Below the pieces are notes generated by a model. The model saw only the letters and a list, made by a program, of their open reading frames with translations, ran no database searches and had not been told where the DNA came from. The position numbers and the translations under genes were made by a program. Below, piece by piece: positions 32,878 through 42,815 of a stretch of DNA of 64,000 nucleotides. How positions within the stretch are numbered: the stretch's first letter is position 1; each line of letters starts with the position of its first letter. Origin of the DNA: JAIQFL01 sp035501495. Its GTDB lineage: Bacteria > Acidobacteriota > Terriglobia > Bryobacterales > Bryobacteraceae. The DNA lies in NCBI GenBank assembly GCA_035501495.1, contig DATJWB010000038.1, forward strand, positions 1 to 64,000. Direction: 5' to 3'.

Positions 32878-34158
32878 ATGTTCCGATATTGCTGTTCTCT
32901 TTTCCTGGTGGCTCTCCCCGTCTTATCCCAGACGGCCGCTGCGCCTCGCGCGGTAGTCGCGGGCATTCCCGTCAACTATGACGAAGCGCTGGCCGGTACT
33001 TACACGCTTCCGGACCCGCTGGTGCTCGCCGACGGAAAGCCGGTGCGCGACGCCAAGACCTGGAACGAGCAGCGGCGTCCGGAGATCGTGCGGCTATTCG
33101 AGGAAAACGAGTATGGCCGCGCACCGGGAAAGCCGGCTGGCATGAAGTTCGACGTGTTCGAAAAAGGCGCTCCCGCGTTCGACGGGAAGGCCATCCGCCG
33201 GCAGGTGACCGTGTACTTTTCGAAAGACAAGGCGGGTCCGAAAATGGATCTGCTGATCTACCTGCCGGCGGGCGCCACCAAGCCCGTGCCGCTAATCCTG
33301 AATGTCAGCTTTTCAGCGAACTCGAGCAGCGTGGAAGACCCCGGAATCAAGCCCGGCGAGGTTTGGGGCCGCGAGAAGAAGAAAGTCCCGGCTCCGGCGC
33401 GTGGAATCGGCGGCATCAAGCCCTTACCGTTCCTCGCGGCGGGCATCGGCGTGGCAACCGTATACTATGGCGACATCGATCCGGATTTCCTGGGTGGCAT
33501 CCCGTACGGTGTTCGTGCGCTTTATTTGAAGCCCGGTCAGACGGAGCCCGCCGCCGGCGAATGGGGCTCGATCGCAGCTTGGGGATGGGGATTGAGCCGG
33601 GCCATGGATTACTTCGAGACCGACCGGGACATTGACGCGAAGCGAGTGGCGATCGAGGGGGTGTCGCGGCTCGGGAAGACCGTGATGTGGGCGGGCGCGC
33701 GCGATACGCGCTTCGCCATGGTGATCGCCAGTTGTTCCGGAGAAGGTGGTGCGGCGCTCAGCCGGCGGAACTACGGCGAGACCATCGCGCACCTCGTGGA
33801 GCCTACGCGATATTCGTACCAGTTCTGCGCCAATTACGCCAAGTACGCCAGGCACGTGGATCAGTTGCCGGTAGATGCCCACATGCTCGTGGCTCTGATC
33901 GCGCCTCGTCCGGTGCTGCTGCAAACGGGCGACAACGACCTATGGTCCGACCCCAAGGGCGAGTTCCTGGCCGCCGTGGCGGCAGGCCCGGTGTACAAAC
34001 TGTTCGGCAAAGAAGGCCTCGATACCGACCAGATACCCGCTCCGGGAGTCGCGATTCTCCATACCATCGGGTACGAGATGCATGCCGGCGGGCACGGCAC
34101 CGTTCCATCGGACTGGGACGTTTTCCTGAGGTTTATCCAGATGCATTTCAACCCGTAG
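32878..34158 (+). CDS. Exported glucuronoyl-esterase-like protein (CE15 family)
   Basis: The 426-residue protein has a signal peptide (MFRYCCSLFLVALPVLSQ). The nucleophile motif is GVSRLGK (S263); the CE15 consensus is GCSRxGK, so the usual Cys is Val. The region before it (WGSIAAWGWGLSRAMDYFE) and the later APRPVLLQTGDNDLWSDPKG and MHAGGHGTVPSDW with the catalytic His are typical. CE15 enzymes cleave ester bonds between lignin and glucuronoxylan; this fits a plant-polymer-degrading soil bacterium. ATG 32878 directly precedes the signal peptide; an upstream in-frame start at 32746 adds unlikely sequence. Confidence 0.88.
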   Translation: MFRYCCSLFLVALPVLSQTAAAPRAVVAGIPVNYDEALAGTYTLPDPLVLADGKPVRDAKTWNEQRRPEIVRLFEENEYGRAPGKPAGMKFDVFEKGAPAFDGKAIRRQVTVYFSKDKAGPKMDLLIYLPAGATKPVPLILNVSFSANSSSVEDPGIKPGEVWGREKKKVPAPARGIGGIKPLPFLAAGIGVATVYYGDIDPDFLGGIPYGVRALYLKPGQTEPAAGEWGSIAAWGWGLSRAMDYFETDRDIDAKRVAIEGVSRLGKTVMWAGARDTRFAMVIASCSGEGGAALSRRNYGETIAHLVEPTRYSYQFCANYAKYARHVDQLPVDAHMLVALIAPRPVLLQTGDNDLWSDPKGEFLAAVAAGPVYKLFGKEGLDTDQIPAPGVAILHTIGYEMHAGGHGTVPSDWDVFLRFIQMHFNP

Positions 34159-34159
34159 G

Positions 34160-36430
34160 TCACTGGTAAGGCAGCGGCAGAGCGTTGCTAAGGGCCGCCC
34201 CCGCCGCAACGGTCACCGTCCACGGACCCGCCGCAGCCAAATCGGCCGGGATTGGAACACGAACGATCGAGATCCCGACCAGGCCGGCCGCAGCTACAGC
34301 GGCGTCCGGAGAAATTGTGATACCCGCGATGGCAACCGCCACGGGATCGACAACCAGGAAGGAATTGACGGACGGCACGCGGAAGCCGTCGATGGGTGAG
34401 GGCTGATAAGGTCCCAGGCCCGTCGCGTAGAGGACCATTTCTTCCCCCGGGTGAGCGGGGCTGTCGGTGGTAATAGCTGTGCCGTCGAGGTGGGTGGCGG
34501 CCAACAGCCCCGGGGCGTCCCGCGCGACGTCGAACTTCACCGTGCTGACGCCGCTGGTGGCACTATGCACTTCCAGATCGTACGTCCCCGCGGCGAGATC
34601 GCCTGGCACCTGGAAATTGATCTGTTTCGGCGACACGAACAGCAGCGGAAGGAGATGGCCCGAACAGACCAGCGAAACGCCGGCCAGGCTTTGTGGCAGC
34701 GGATCTGCCTGGCTGCTGGCAGTGACATCGGAAAGTTGGTCGCCAAACAATACCGCAATGGAACCGGCGGCTACCGCGGATGCGGGAGTATCGCCCGCCG
34801 CATTGGCAACGCGGAGCTGCCCGGGCGAGTCTGCGAGTTTATCGAAGTTCGCCTGGACCGCATGGGGAGCATCCATCGACAGGGTCGCTGGATTCGCAGA
34901 CCCGCCTAAGTCCTGGCTCCACTGCCGGAATTTCATGCCGCTCGACGCGTCGATGCCGATGCTCACACTGCTGCCGGCGGCATAATATCCGTCGCCACTC
35001 GCTGGCGACAGCCGGAACGTTCCGGCGCCTGCCGGCGACATGGACAGCGTCAGCAGGTAAGACCATAGGTAATGCGCGGTGACCTTCTGATATCCCGCAA
35101 CGGTGGTGATGGTCCCCGATGCGCTGCCTTCCCATGACCCGAAATCCAGACGCATTCCAGCGCCCGCCGGCAGCGGCGAGGGCGCCGAGATCTGAACCAC
35201 GCTTCCCACCGCCCGCTCCACTTCGCAGGGGGTCTGGCAAGTCGCGCCATCCACCGCCAAGGCCAGCCCACTGGGAGTGCTCTCGACCCGTACGCGGCTC
35301 CGCGGATCGTAGCTTGCGCTCATCCGGATGCCGGTCGCCACGTCGGCGTCTGCGACGTGGATCGTCTGCGAGGCGCCTGCCCCATTCGACCATTGCCGGA
35401 AAACCCAGGGGTTCCCTGCCGAATCAGTCTGATGCAACGGCGCGGAAACGGTATGGGTTTCGCCCGGCCCCCATGACCCAAACCGCGGAGCCAAGCCGTC
35501 GAGCCCATCCACTGTGAGACTCAGGCCCGTGGGATCGGTCATCAACATTGCGGGAACCGCGGCGACGAACTGGGCCACGATGGAAACGGTCGAAGGGCCG
35601 GGCGGGACCAGATAAGCATGGTTGCGATCTCCGCCGTCGCTCCACGACTGGAAGACCCACTGCCGGCCCTGGAGGTCGAACTGTGGTGACACCGGCGCCA
35701 GGAGATGAGTGGTATTGAACCCCCAATCCAGAGTTACGGGCGTGGTAACCAGAGCCTGGTCCGCCAGCAGTTGGAACCCGCCCGGCGAGGTGAGCAGTTG
35801 GATGGGACGCGCCACCGCGAATATCGGGTAAACCACCGCAGCCGCTTTCAACGTGAACGTATAGATTGGCGCCAGTCCCGGACCTTGAGACCAGCCGGTA
35901 AACACAAATCCCGGGTTGGGAGTCGCCTGCAAGGTGACGGACGAACCCGCCGCCAGCCAAATCTGGGCGTCCTGCTGGTATGCGACTTGGTTCACGGAGA
36001 CGGTTCCCGGAGACAGACAGGGGGAGCCGTTGCACTGGTAAAACACCAGGGTCAGAGTATATTCCGTATTGAGGTCGGCCCGGTACCACGGGATCCCCGG
36101 ATCCGCGGTAATCGTGACCAGATTTGTCCCAGACCCCAAGGCTCCGGCCGGGGTGGTCCACTGTTGGAACACGTATCGTCCTGGCGGTTGTGTGCGGGTA
36201 TCCTGCCAGGGGTCGATCGACAGGATGTGCTTACTTCCGGCAGGCCAGGAGAAGACAGCCGCTCCAATGAACTGCTGCCCATCCACCTGAAAATTCGCGT
36301 CGGCCGCCGAGGCATAGATCCGCGTCATCATCGTCGGGTCTTGGGCGGGCAGGCGGGAGGCAACCACCGCCGCCAGCCATGCCAGTGCCAGCAGCCGGCG
36401 GGGAAATCCGGGTTTTCTGTTCGTGCTCAC
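34160..36430 (-). CDS. Exported repeat protein with C-terminal TIGR03437-type domain (A)
   Basis: The 756-aa product starts at GTG 36430 with a signal peptide (LLALAWLAAVVASRLPAQ). Several PEGA-like or Bacterial_2-like beta repeats follow (ADANFQVDGQQFIG, PTGLSLTVDGLDG, PSGLALAVDGATC), each linked to FRQWS/FQSWS phrases, then an SPAGAGTFRLSP repeat. It ends in the Solibacter C-terminal domain (VAAGSIAVLFGDQLS, LPLLFVSPKQINFQVP, EEMVLYATGLGPY). The domain occurs only at the ends of exported proteins and may act in sorting or surface retention; its role is not known. It ends 2 bp from the convergent CE15-like gene. Confidence 0.82.
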   Translation of the reverse strand: MSTNRKPGFPRRLLALAWLAAVVASRLPAQDPTMMTRIYASAADANFQVDGQQFIGAAVFSWPAGSKHILSIDPWQDTRTQPPGRYVFQQWTTPAGALGSGTNLVTITADPGIPWYRADLNTEYTLTLVFYQCNGSPCLSPGTVSVNQVAYQQDAQIWLAAGSSVTLQATPNPGFVFTGWSQGPGLAPIYTFTLKAAAVVYPIFAVARPIQLLTSPGGFQLLADQALVTTPVTLDWGFNTTHLLAPVSPQFDLQGRQWVFQSWSDGGDRNHAYLVPPGPSTVSIVAQFVAAVPAMLMTDPTGLSLTVDGLDGLAPRFGSWGPGETHTVSAPLHQTDSAGNPWVFRQWSNGAGASQTIHVADADVATGIRMSASYDPRSRVRVESTPSGLALAVDGATCQTPCEVERAVGSVVQISAPSPLPAGAGMRLDFGSWEGSASGTITTVAGYQKVTAHYLWSYLLTLSMSPAGAGTFRLSPASGDGYYAAGSSVSIGIDASSGMKFRQWSQDLGGSANPATLSMDAPHAVQANFDKLADSPGQLRVANAAGDTPASAVAAGSIAVLFGDQLSDVTASSQADPLPQSLAGVSLVCSGHLLPLLFVSPKQINFQVPGDLAAGTYDLEVHSATSGVSTVKFDVARDAPGLLAATHLDGTAITTDSPAHPGEEMVLYATGLGPYQPSPIDGFRVPSVNSFLVVDPVAVAIAGITISPDAAVAAAGLVGISIVRVPIPADLAAAGPWTVTVAAGAALSNALPLPYQ

Positions 36431-36467
36431 TCTACTGGAACTTATCGGCGGAGCCGATGAGAAGATT

Positions 36468-39461
36468 ATGAGGCGCGAACGTTTTATCGCTCTGATTTCG
36501 ACCGGGTGGATGGCGGCGGTGACCGTGACTGGCTGGCAGGCCCGTGCGGCCACCTTTGGTCAAGTCGTCCCGATCAGCGGGCAGGCCGCGGATATTGCCC
36601 TGGACGAGGGCCGCAGTGTCCTCTATGTCGCCAACTTCACCGCGGCGCGTGTCGATGTCCTTTCCCTGGCGGACAGCACGCTTCAAACTTCTCTGCATGT
36701 GGCGCCCGGTCCGGCATCCCTGGCACTCTCGGGCGATGCGAGGTTTCTGATCGTGACGCATTTTGGTAACGTACAGGCACCTGGGTCGCCTTCGAATGCC
36801 ATGACCGTGATCGATCTATCGAGCGGGGTTCGCCAGACGTACGCGCTCGAGAGCCCGCCGCTTGGGGTGGCTTTTGGTTCCGACGGAATGGCGATGGTCG
36901 CCACCACTACCGAATTCCTGAGGTTCGATCCCACGACCGGCAAGACCGACGTCGTGGACACCGTGGCGGGCCTCACCGCCAACAGCATTCCGGCGGCTCC
37001 CGGAACCGCGCCGGTCCAGATCGTCGCCGCCGCACTGGCGGCCTCGGGCGATGGCAAATTCATCTTTGGTCTCACCGACACCATTCGGGTGATGTATGAC
37101 GTGTCCGCCAGGCATCTTCAGGTGGTCGGGTATACAGCCTCTCCGCCGCTCGGGCCGCGCGTGGTCAGCGTTGCGCGCGACGGTTCCTATTACGCCGCCG
37201 GGTGGGGTCTGTTCAACCGTCAAGGCACGCTGCTGGCGCAGTTTGGGAGCCCTTCGGGACTCCTGGCGGTGGGTTCCCACGCCATCGATTCGGCGTCCGG
37301 GATTCTGTACGCCCAGATTCCTCAGCTCCAGGCCGACACGACGGTCCCGGCTCCACTGTGGATTGCCGATTCCGACAACCTCACGATTCGCGAGCGTCTG
37401 GCTCTTTCTGAAAACCTTACCGGCCGGGCTGTTCTGAATGCCCGTGCCGATACGCTGTATGCCGTCTCGGAGAGTGGGGTGACGATCCTTCCGGTCGGGC
37501 TGCTCAACCAGTTTCCGCGGCTGGGAGCGGACCAGGAGGACCTCGTGTTTCGAGGGAGCTTCTGTCAGTCCGGAGCCATCACCAGGACTTTGCGAATCAC
37601 GGATCCCGGCGGTGGGCAGACCCAGTTCGACCTGAGTTCCGATCTGGCCGGCGTCTCGTTCGCGCCCTCATCGGGCCGCACACCGGCGTCGGTTCAGGTC
37701 ACCATCGATCCCCATCAGTTCCAGGACCATCGGGGCACCGTTTCCGGGTCGCTGAAGATCACTTCCACACAGTCCGTGAACCAGGTGCCGCCGGTTCGAG
37801 TGCTCGTGAATAACCAACGGCCGGACGAAAGAGGATCGCCATCCGATGTCCCCGGCACCCTAACCGATTTGCTAGCCGATCCGGTTCGCGACCGCTTCTA
37901 CGTGATCCGGCAGGACCGCAACCAGGTGCTCGTATTTGACGGCTCAGGGCTGGTCCAGGTGGCCCAACTTCGCACCAGCAACACGCCGACCCGGATGGCC
38001 ATCACGCCGGACGGCAAGAATCTGCTCGTGGGCCACGACAATTCCCAACTCGTCTATGTGTACGATCTCGATACATTGCAGCAACTGGCTCCAGTGGCGA
38101 TGCCGGCCGGCCACTATCCCCGCTCTGTAGCGGCCTCGGGAAATGCCGTCCTCGCCGCGTCGCGTGTGGCAGGTGGGACGAACACCATCGATCGGATCGA
38201 TTTGCTCTCCGGGACATCCTCGACCCCCCCTAGCCTGGGGGTTTTCCAGAACTCCGTGAACGCCGACACGGCGCTGGCCGCGGGTCCCAACGGAGGCTCG
38301 ATTCTGGCGGCATCCGCGGATGGCAATGTCTGGCTGTACGACGCCTCCGCCGACACCTTCACCGTCTCGCGCAAACTGCCGTCCTCGATTGCAGGCGCTT
38401 TCGCCGCGTCCGCCTCCGGCCAGTTCGTGGCGGGGAACAACCTGCTCAATGCGGCACTCAAGCCGACCGAGACTTGGACCGGTTCGGACTTTCCATCCGG
38501 ATTCGCTTTCCTGACCGGAGGTCAAGGCCTGCGATTGACCGGTCCGTCGACTGCTGCCGGTGCGGGCGGCAACATTGCGCGAATCGATTTAACCAGCGGT
38601 AATGGGACTCTGCCGACCCGCGTTTCGGAGCAGCCATTGGCCTCCTCCGGTGCGTCTGTGTTCACCCGTACTCTGGCGCCTTTGGCCAACGGAAACACCC
38701 TGATCGCTTTGACGGTTTCAGGGTTCACGGCCTTGGCGTGGCATTTCGATGCTGCTGTCGCCCCGCCCGCAATCAGCCAGGTGGTCAACGCCGCCGACCT
38801 CACCCCGGCTCTCGCGCCCGGCTCACTGGTGGCAGTCTTCGGGGCGAATCTGAGCCCCACCAATATGGCGACCACACAGATTCCCTTGCCGACCGCGATC
38901 GGAGAGTCGTGCCTGGTGGTGAACGGCTCGGCCATCCCGATGATGTTCGCTTCCCCCGGCCAGATCAACGCCCAACTGCCTTTGCACATCGCCGGCCGGG
39001 TGCCGATGACCCTATATACTCCGGGTGGCGTCAGCGACGACTATTATGTCAACGTAAATGCCACCGCGCCCGCGATCTTCCAGAATGGGACGGCTGGTCC
39101 CCTCGGCAATATCCCCCTGGTGATCAAGGCCAGCAACCAACAACTGGTCACCCCTACGAATCCAATTCACCCTGGCGATGAGCTCTGGATCTACGCCACC
39201 GGGTTGGGTGAGACCTCGCCGGAAGTTCCGGCCGGCACCGCGGCACCCTCAGCACCACCAGCCTCGGCCTTGACGCCTCCGAATGTGCAACTCGGAGATG
39301 TCGCTCTGTCGGTCAGCTACGCGGGCTTGGCGCCGGGGGAGGTGGGGGTCTACCAGATCAATGCCAAGGTGCCGTCGAAAACCCCAACCGGATTGGACGT
39401 GCCCCTGTCCATTACGCAAGGTGCTGCGTCCGCTTCCGTGACTGTGAGGGTCGTAAATTAG
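36468..39461 (+). CDS. Exported double beta-propeller protein with C-terminal TIGR03437-type domain (B)
   Basis: The 997-residue protein has a signal region (FIALISTGWMAAVTVTGWQARA). A first YVTN/NHL-like propeller follows (GRSVLYVANFTAARVDVLSL), then an Ig/BACON-like middle domain near 350-440 and a second propeller (NTPTRMAITPDGKNLLVGHD). It closes with the TIGR03437 domain (VNAADLTPALAPGSLVAVFG, GDELWIYATGLGETSPE). Its ATG lies only 37 bp from the start of the divergent protein A, which carries the same C-terminal domain, so the pair share a very compact promoter region. Function unknown; surface binding is likely. Confidence 0.85.
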   Translation: MRRERFIALISTGWMAAVTVTGWQARAATFGQVVPISGQAADIALDEGRSVLYVANFTAARVDVLSLADSTLQTSLHVAPGPASLALSGDARFLIVTHFGNVQAPGSPSNAMTVIDLSSGVRQTYALESPPLGVAFGSDGMAMVATTTEFLRFDPTTGKTDVVDTVAGLTANSIPAAPGTAPVQIVAAALAASGDGKFIFGLTDTIRVMYDVSARHLQVVGYTASPPLGPRVVSVARDGSYYAAGWGLFNRQGTLLAQFGSPSGLLAVGSHAIDSASGILYAQIPQLQADTTVPAPLWIADSDNLTIRERLALSENLTGRAVLNARADTLYAVSESGVTILPVGLLNQFPRLGADQEDLVFRGSFCQSGAITRTLRITDPGGGQTQFDLSSDLAGVSFAPSSGRTPASVQVTIDPHQFQDHRGTVSGSLKITSTQSVNQVPPVRVLVNNQRPDERGSPSDVPGTLTDLLADPVRDRFYVIRQDRNQVLVFDGSGLVQVAQLRTSNTPTRMAITPDGKNLLVGHDNSQLVYVYDLDTLQQLAPVAMPAGHYPRSVAASGNAVLAASRVAGGTNTIDRIDLLSGTSSTPPSLGVFQNSVNADTALAAGPNGGSILAASADGNVWLYDASADTFTVSRKLPSSIAGAFAASASGQFVAGNNLLNAALKPTETWTGSDFPSGFAFLTGGQGLRLTGPSTAAGAGGNIARIDLTSGNGTLPTRVSEQPLASSGASVFTRTLAPLANGNTLIALTVSGFTALAWHFDAAVAPPAISQVVNAADLTPALAPGSLVAVFGANLSPTNMATTQIPLPTAIGESCLVVNGSAIPMMFASPGQINAQLPLHIAGRVPMTLYTPGGVSDDYYVNVNATAPAIFQNGTAGPLGNIPLVIKASNQQLVTPTNPIHPGDELWIYATGLGETSPEVPAGTAAPSAPPASALTPPNVQLGDVALSVSYAGLAPGEVGVYQINAKVPSKTPTGLDVPLSITQGAASASVTVRVVN

Positions 39462-39489
39462 AATTAAAACGGCGTGCGCCCGGCAGAGC

Positions 39490-41016
39490 CTAAGGAAGCC
39501 GAACCACCGCGAAATTCCGGAGCGTCAACGTGTCGCTGGATGCCGAGGCCAGATTCCCCTGAAAATCGATCGTCAGGCCGGCATTGTAGGCGTCCGGCGC
39601 GCTTCCCACACCGGCTTGGAAGGGGAGGGCGGCTCCCCACGATTGATAGCTCAGCTGGGCGCCCGCCGGCAAGATACCCGCGTCGACCCGCCCGGTAACC
39701 AGGGTGTCCGAGACGTTGGCGTCGCGATGCCCGAGAACGGTCGCGCCCCAGTGTACCTCGAAGCTGAAGGCTGATGTCGAACCCTGATGCTCCAGATCGA
39801 AGCGCACCTCGACTCGATCGCCCGGCAAGAGCAATCCAGCCGGGATGAAGCAGGTGCCCAGGCTCGAGAGCACCGCGTCACTGGTGAGCCCACCCGTTCC
39901 GCTGCACACCACCTGAGGGCTGGGGTAGGGCGTCGCTGAAGCGCTCCCGCTCCCCGAAAGCCGGTACGACGCGAGCAACGTGTCTCCGGGTTGCGGGGTA
40001 GCCGCTGCCACAAACGAAAGGGTCTGCCCGTTCAGAGCATAGTCCTGACCCGCCTTCAGCAGCATCCCGTTGCGGAAAACCGCGAGACTGGAGGCCGGGT
40101 TTGGCGCGGCTGACAAAAGGAATGTCTGATTGGATCCATCGATCGTTCCGGACGGGGACTCGCCATCCACGAACGAAATTGAGTCGGTGGCATCACTCGA
40201 AAGCCGGTACCAAGCCAGCAGAGTATCTCCGGGTTGAGGCGCCGCCGCGGAGACAAACGAAACCGTCTGACCACTCAGCGTGTAATCGCGGCCTGCGGCT
40301 TGCAACATGCCGTTGCGGTACAGGTACAGGCTGGCTGCCGGATTTGGCGATGCGGAGAGCGTGAACTGGGTGTTGGCGCCGTCCACCAGACCGGCGGGCG
40401 ACTCCGCATCCACAAACGAGGCATTTTGTGCTGCGCCACATGGTCCCGACGACCCATCCACATGGACGCAGTCGGTGGCGCTCCCTGTCACACTATCGAG
40501 GCTGCCGGCAGCGTTGACCACTGTCACAGCCCCCGGCGCAAATCCCGGCCCCTTTACCGGACGCGCGGCGAGATCTGCCGTGAGGCCGACTACATCGGAT
40601 TCGTCCATCGAACCGGTGCCGTTCCCGCTCCCGGTATCGGACGCCACCGTGTTGGAGGACGCAACCCGCACATCGCGCACGCGAACTGGCTGTGGGCTCG
40701 CGGGCACCGACCAGGTTTCCTGGAATTGGATCTTACCGTCGCTGTTATACGTTACCGAATAGACCATCGGAGGGGTGCTGTTGGCGGTCGGTACCAGTTG
40801 GACGCGAAGGTTGCCGTTTACGACTTTAACCGAAGTCGTCTGCGTGGCGATGGCTGAAGCATCGGAAGCCTCGAAACTGGTCCACGCGATTGCCACGGTA
40901 CCGTTGAATCGAGTGCCGTCGGCTTTGTAAAGAACGTCCTGAATCGTCGTGAGCGGCGGACCGGCCTTCGCCGTTGAGGCCAACCACACTGCGGCGAACA
41001 ACATACGCGTAATCAT
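39490..41016 (-). CDS. Exported protein with duplicated 72-aa adhesin/tail-fibre-like module
   Basis: The 508-aa protein has a signal peptide (MLFAAVWLASTAKAG) and GGAGG five bases before ATG 41016. An N-terminal beta-domain (to about 115) leads to two tandem modules at 201-272 and 282-353 with period 81. Both contain the pattern SPxGxxDGxNxxFxLSxxPNPA, then RNGML, a GxDY turn and PQPGDTLLAxYRLS. Similar modules occur in phage tail and bacterial surface proteins. A final beta-sandwich of about 130 residues (GDRVEVRFDLEHQGSTSAF) follows. No catalytic residues are apparent. Confidence 0.78.
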   Translation of the reverse strand: MITRMLFAAVWLASTAKAGPPLTTIQDVLYKADGTRFNGTVAIAWTSFEASDASAIATQTTSVKVVNGNLRVQLVPTANSTPPMVYSVTYNSDGKIQFQETWSVPASPQPVRVRDVRVASSNTVASDTGSGNGTGSMDESDVVGLTADLAARPVKGPGFAPGAVTVVNAAGSLDSVTGSATDCVHVDGSSGPCGAAQNASFVDAESPAGLVDGANTQFTLSASPNPAASLYLYRNGMLQAAGRDYTLSGQTVSFVSAAAPQPGDTLLAWYRLSSDATDSISFVDGESPSGTIDGSNQTFLLSAAPNPASSLAVFRNGMLLKAGQDYALNGQTLSFVAAATPQPGDTLLASYRLSGSGSASATPYPSPQVVCSGTGGLTSDAVLSSLGTCFIPAGLLLPGDRVEVRFDLEHQGSTSAFSFEVHWGATVLGHRDANVSDTLVTGRVDAGILPAGAQLSYQSWGAALPFQAGVGSAPDAYNAGLTIDFQGNLASASSDTLTLRNFAVVRLP

Positions 41017-41222
41017 CAATCCTCCAGAAATCCAATGAAACCGGCCGGACGGCGCGGAATTGAGTGGAGCGAAGCCCCTTGACGACCAGTGTATTCATCG
41101 AACACACGGAAAAACCGGCGTCCGGTGCCTCCGATATCGGCGAAACAATGTGAAATCAGTAGTTTGACGAGGAGAAATTATTCTCGCAACGATTGTGACC
41201 GCCGCCGTGGGGTTCGATCCCG

Positions 41223-42713
41223 TTACAGCGTCGCGATCTGTTGATAGATCGGCTTCAGCGCGGGGTAAAGCGCCTGGTAGACGCGATGCGCCTTCTCGTA
41301 AAGCTGACGATCGTTTTCGATGGGCGAAACCGAGCCGGTTTCCCGAATCGCCGCGCGGCAGACCTCCGGTACGGAACCGTGCCCGCCGGTACCGGCCAAC
41401 GCCAGCAAGGCGGCGCCGTAAGCCGACCCCTCCTGGGTCTGCAACGTGACTACGCGGTGACTCAGGATGCTGGCCAGCAATTGCCTCCAGAACGGACTTT
41501 GCGCGCCGCCGCCGGAGGCTCGCACCGAACTGATGGCGACTCCCAATGACTCGATAATCTCGAGACAGTCCCGCTGGCTGTACGAGACCCCTTCGATTAC
41601 GGCGCGAATGAGGTCGGCGCGTGTGTGCCGCGCCGTCAAGCCGATCCACCCGCCTCGCGCGATCGCATCCAGATGGGGGGTGCGCTCGCCCATCAGATAC
41701 GGCAGCCAGAACAGCCCGTGCGCCCCGGCGGGCGAATGTGACGCCTCGGCAGTCAGCGCATCATATACCGTCCCCGGAGCCAGTTGGTTGCGAAGCCATT
41801 GCAAGCTCAGCCCGGCGCCTTGCGTCACCCCCATCACGTGCCACTTGCCCGGCACCGCGTGGCAGAAGGTGTGGACGCGGCCAGCCGGGTCGTAGGCCAC
41901 CTTCTCCATGTGTGCGAACACCACGCCTGAGGTCCCGATGGTGCACGAGACAATGCCCTCCTCCACGATGCCGTTGCCCACCGCACTGGCTGCCTGATCG
42001 CCGCCGCCTCCGACCACGGGAGTACCTGCCCGCAAGCCTGTCAGGTCCGCGACCGGCTGCGAGATCTTCCCACTGACTTCGACTGATTCGTAGCATTCCG
42101 GCAGGATCGAGCGGTCGAGCCCCAAGCCGTCCATCATTTCGTACGACCACCGGCGGTTCACTACATCGAATACCGCCGTCCCCGATGCGTCGGATACCTC
42201 GGAGGCGAACTCCCCGGTCAGGCGGAAGCGGACATAATCCTTGGGGAGAAGCATTTTCCGCACGCGCTCGAAGTTCGCCGGCTCGTGATCCCGGACCCAC
42301 AACAGCTTGGGCAGCGTGAAGCCGGTGAGGACCGGGTTGGCGATGTATTGCAGGACGGTCTCGCGGCCCAGCCTGGCATTTACCGCATCCACCTGAGGCT
42401 GGCTGCGCTGATCGCACCAGATGAGCGACGGCCGGATCACCGCGTGGGACTTATCCAGGATGACGAGACCGTGCATTTGGCCGGAGAGACCGATGCCTTT
42501 GACCTCGCCCCCGGCGACTCCGGCAGCCGCCAGCACACCCCTTATGGCAGCCACCGCGGCGTCCCACCAGTTCTCCGGACGCTGCTCGGCCCATAGCGGG
42601 CGCTCCATGCGCATGTCTTCGTGCGGAGCGGTAAACCCCGAGCGGACGCTGCCGTGCTCGTCAATCAACAAAGCGCGAGATCCGCCGGTGCCGATATCGA
42701 TGCCAAGCCACAT
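41223..42713 (-). CDS. xylB: Xylulokinase
   Basis: The 496-residue FGGY-family sugar kinase phosphorylates D-xylulose with ATP in the pentose pathway. The phosphate-1 motif is LGIDIGTGGSRALLID, the substrate loop is GLSGQMHGLV (76-85), the catalytic Asp lies in GGGGDQAASAVGNGIV, and IGTSGVVFAH and GGGAQSPFWRQLLA complete the ATP site. SGQMHG and the DQAA..GNG block are typical of XylB rather than glycerol kinase. ATG 42713 is preferred over TTG/GTG-type upstream starts. The gene is alone; no xylose isomerase or transporter is adjacent. A hairpin GAGAA-ATTA-TTCTC follows about 40 bp after the stop. Confidence 0.92.
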   Translation of the reverse strand: MWLGIDIGTGGSRALLIDEHGSVRSGFTAPHEDMRMERPLWAEQRPENWWDAAVAAIRGVLAAAGVAGGEVKGIGLSGQMHGLVILDKSHAVIRPSLIWCDQRSQPQVDAVNARLGRETVLQYIANPVLTGFTLPKLLWVRDHEPANFERVRKMLLPKDYVRFRLTGEFASEVSDASGTAVFDVVNRRWSYEMMDGLGLDRSILPECYESVEVSGKISQPVADLTGLRAGTPVVGGGGDQAASAVGNGIVEEGIVSCTIGTSGVVFAHMEKVAYDPAGRVHTFCHAVPGKWHVMGVTQGAGLSLQWLRNQLAPGTVYDALTAEASHSPAGAHGLFWLPYLMGERTPHLDAIARGGWIGLTARHTRADLIRAVIEGVSYSQRDCLEIIESLGVAISSVRASGGGAQSPFWRQLLASILSHRVVTLQTQEGSAYGAALLALAGTGGHGSVPEVCRAAIRETGSVSPIENDRQLYEKAHRVYQALYPALKPIYQQIATL

Positions 42714-42749
42714 AGGAATATCGTAGCGTGGCACAAGCTGCGAGAGTCA

Positions 42750-42775
42750 AAAAGGGGCCCTTGCGGGCCCCTTTT
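42750..42775 (-). terminator. Rho-independent terminator of the Spy-like gene
   Basis: AAAAGGGGCCC (42750-42760), loop TTGC, GGGCCCCTTTT (42765-42775) is a perfect 11-bp stem. On the minus strand the loop reads GCAA (a GNRA tetraloop) and a T-run follows, so it ends the transcript of the Spy-like gene before xylB. The symmetric A/T flanks make it potentially bidirectional. Confidence 0.88.
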
Positions 42776-42815
42776 AGCGGTGGAGGGCAGGCGAGTGTCC
42801 GCCCTCGGGTTGCGA

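Noticed and set aside
41200..41222. T-arm-like GGTTCGATCCC suggesting a tRNA or attachment site
   Set aside because: No matching acceptor, anticodon or D arm within 80 bp on either strand; the stem around the loop is imperfect.
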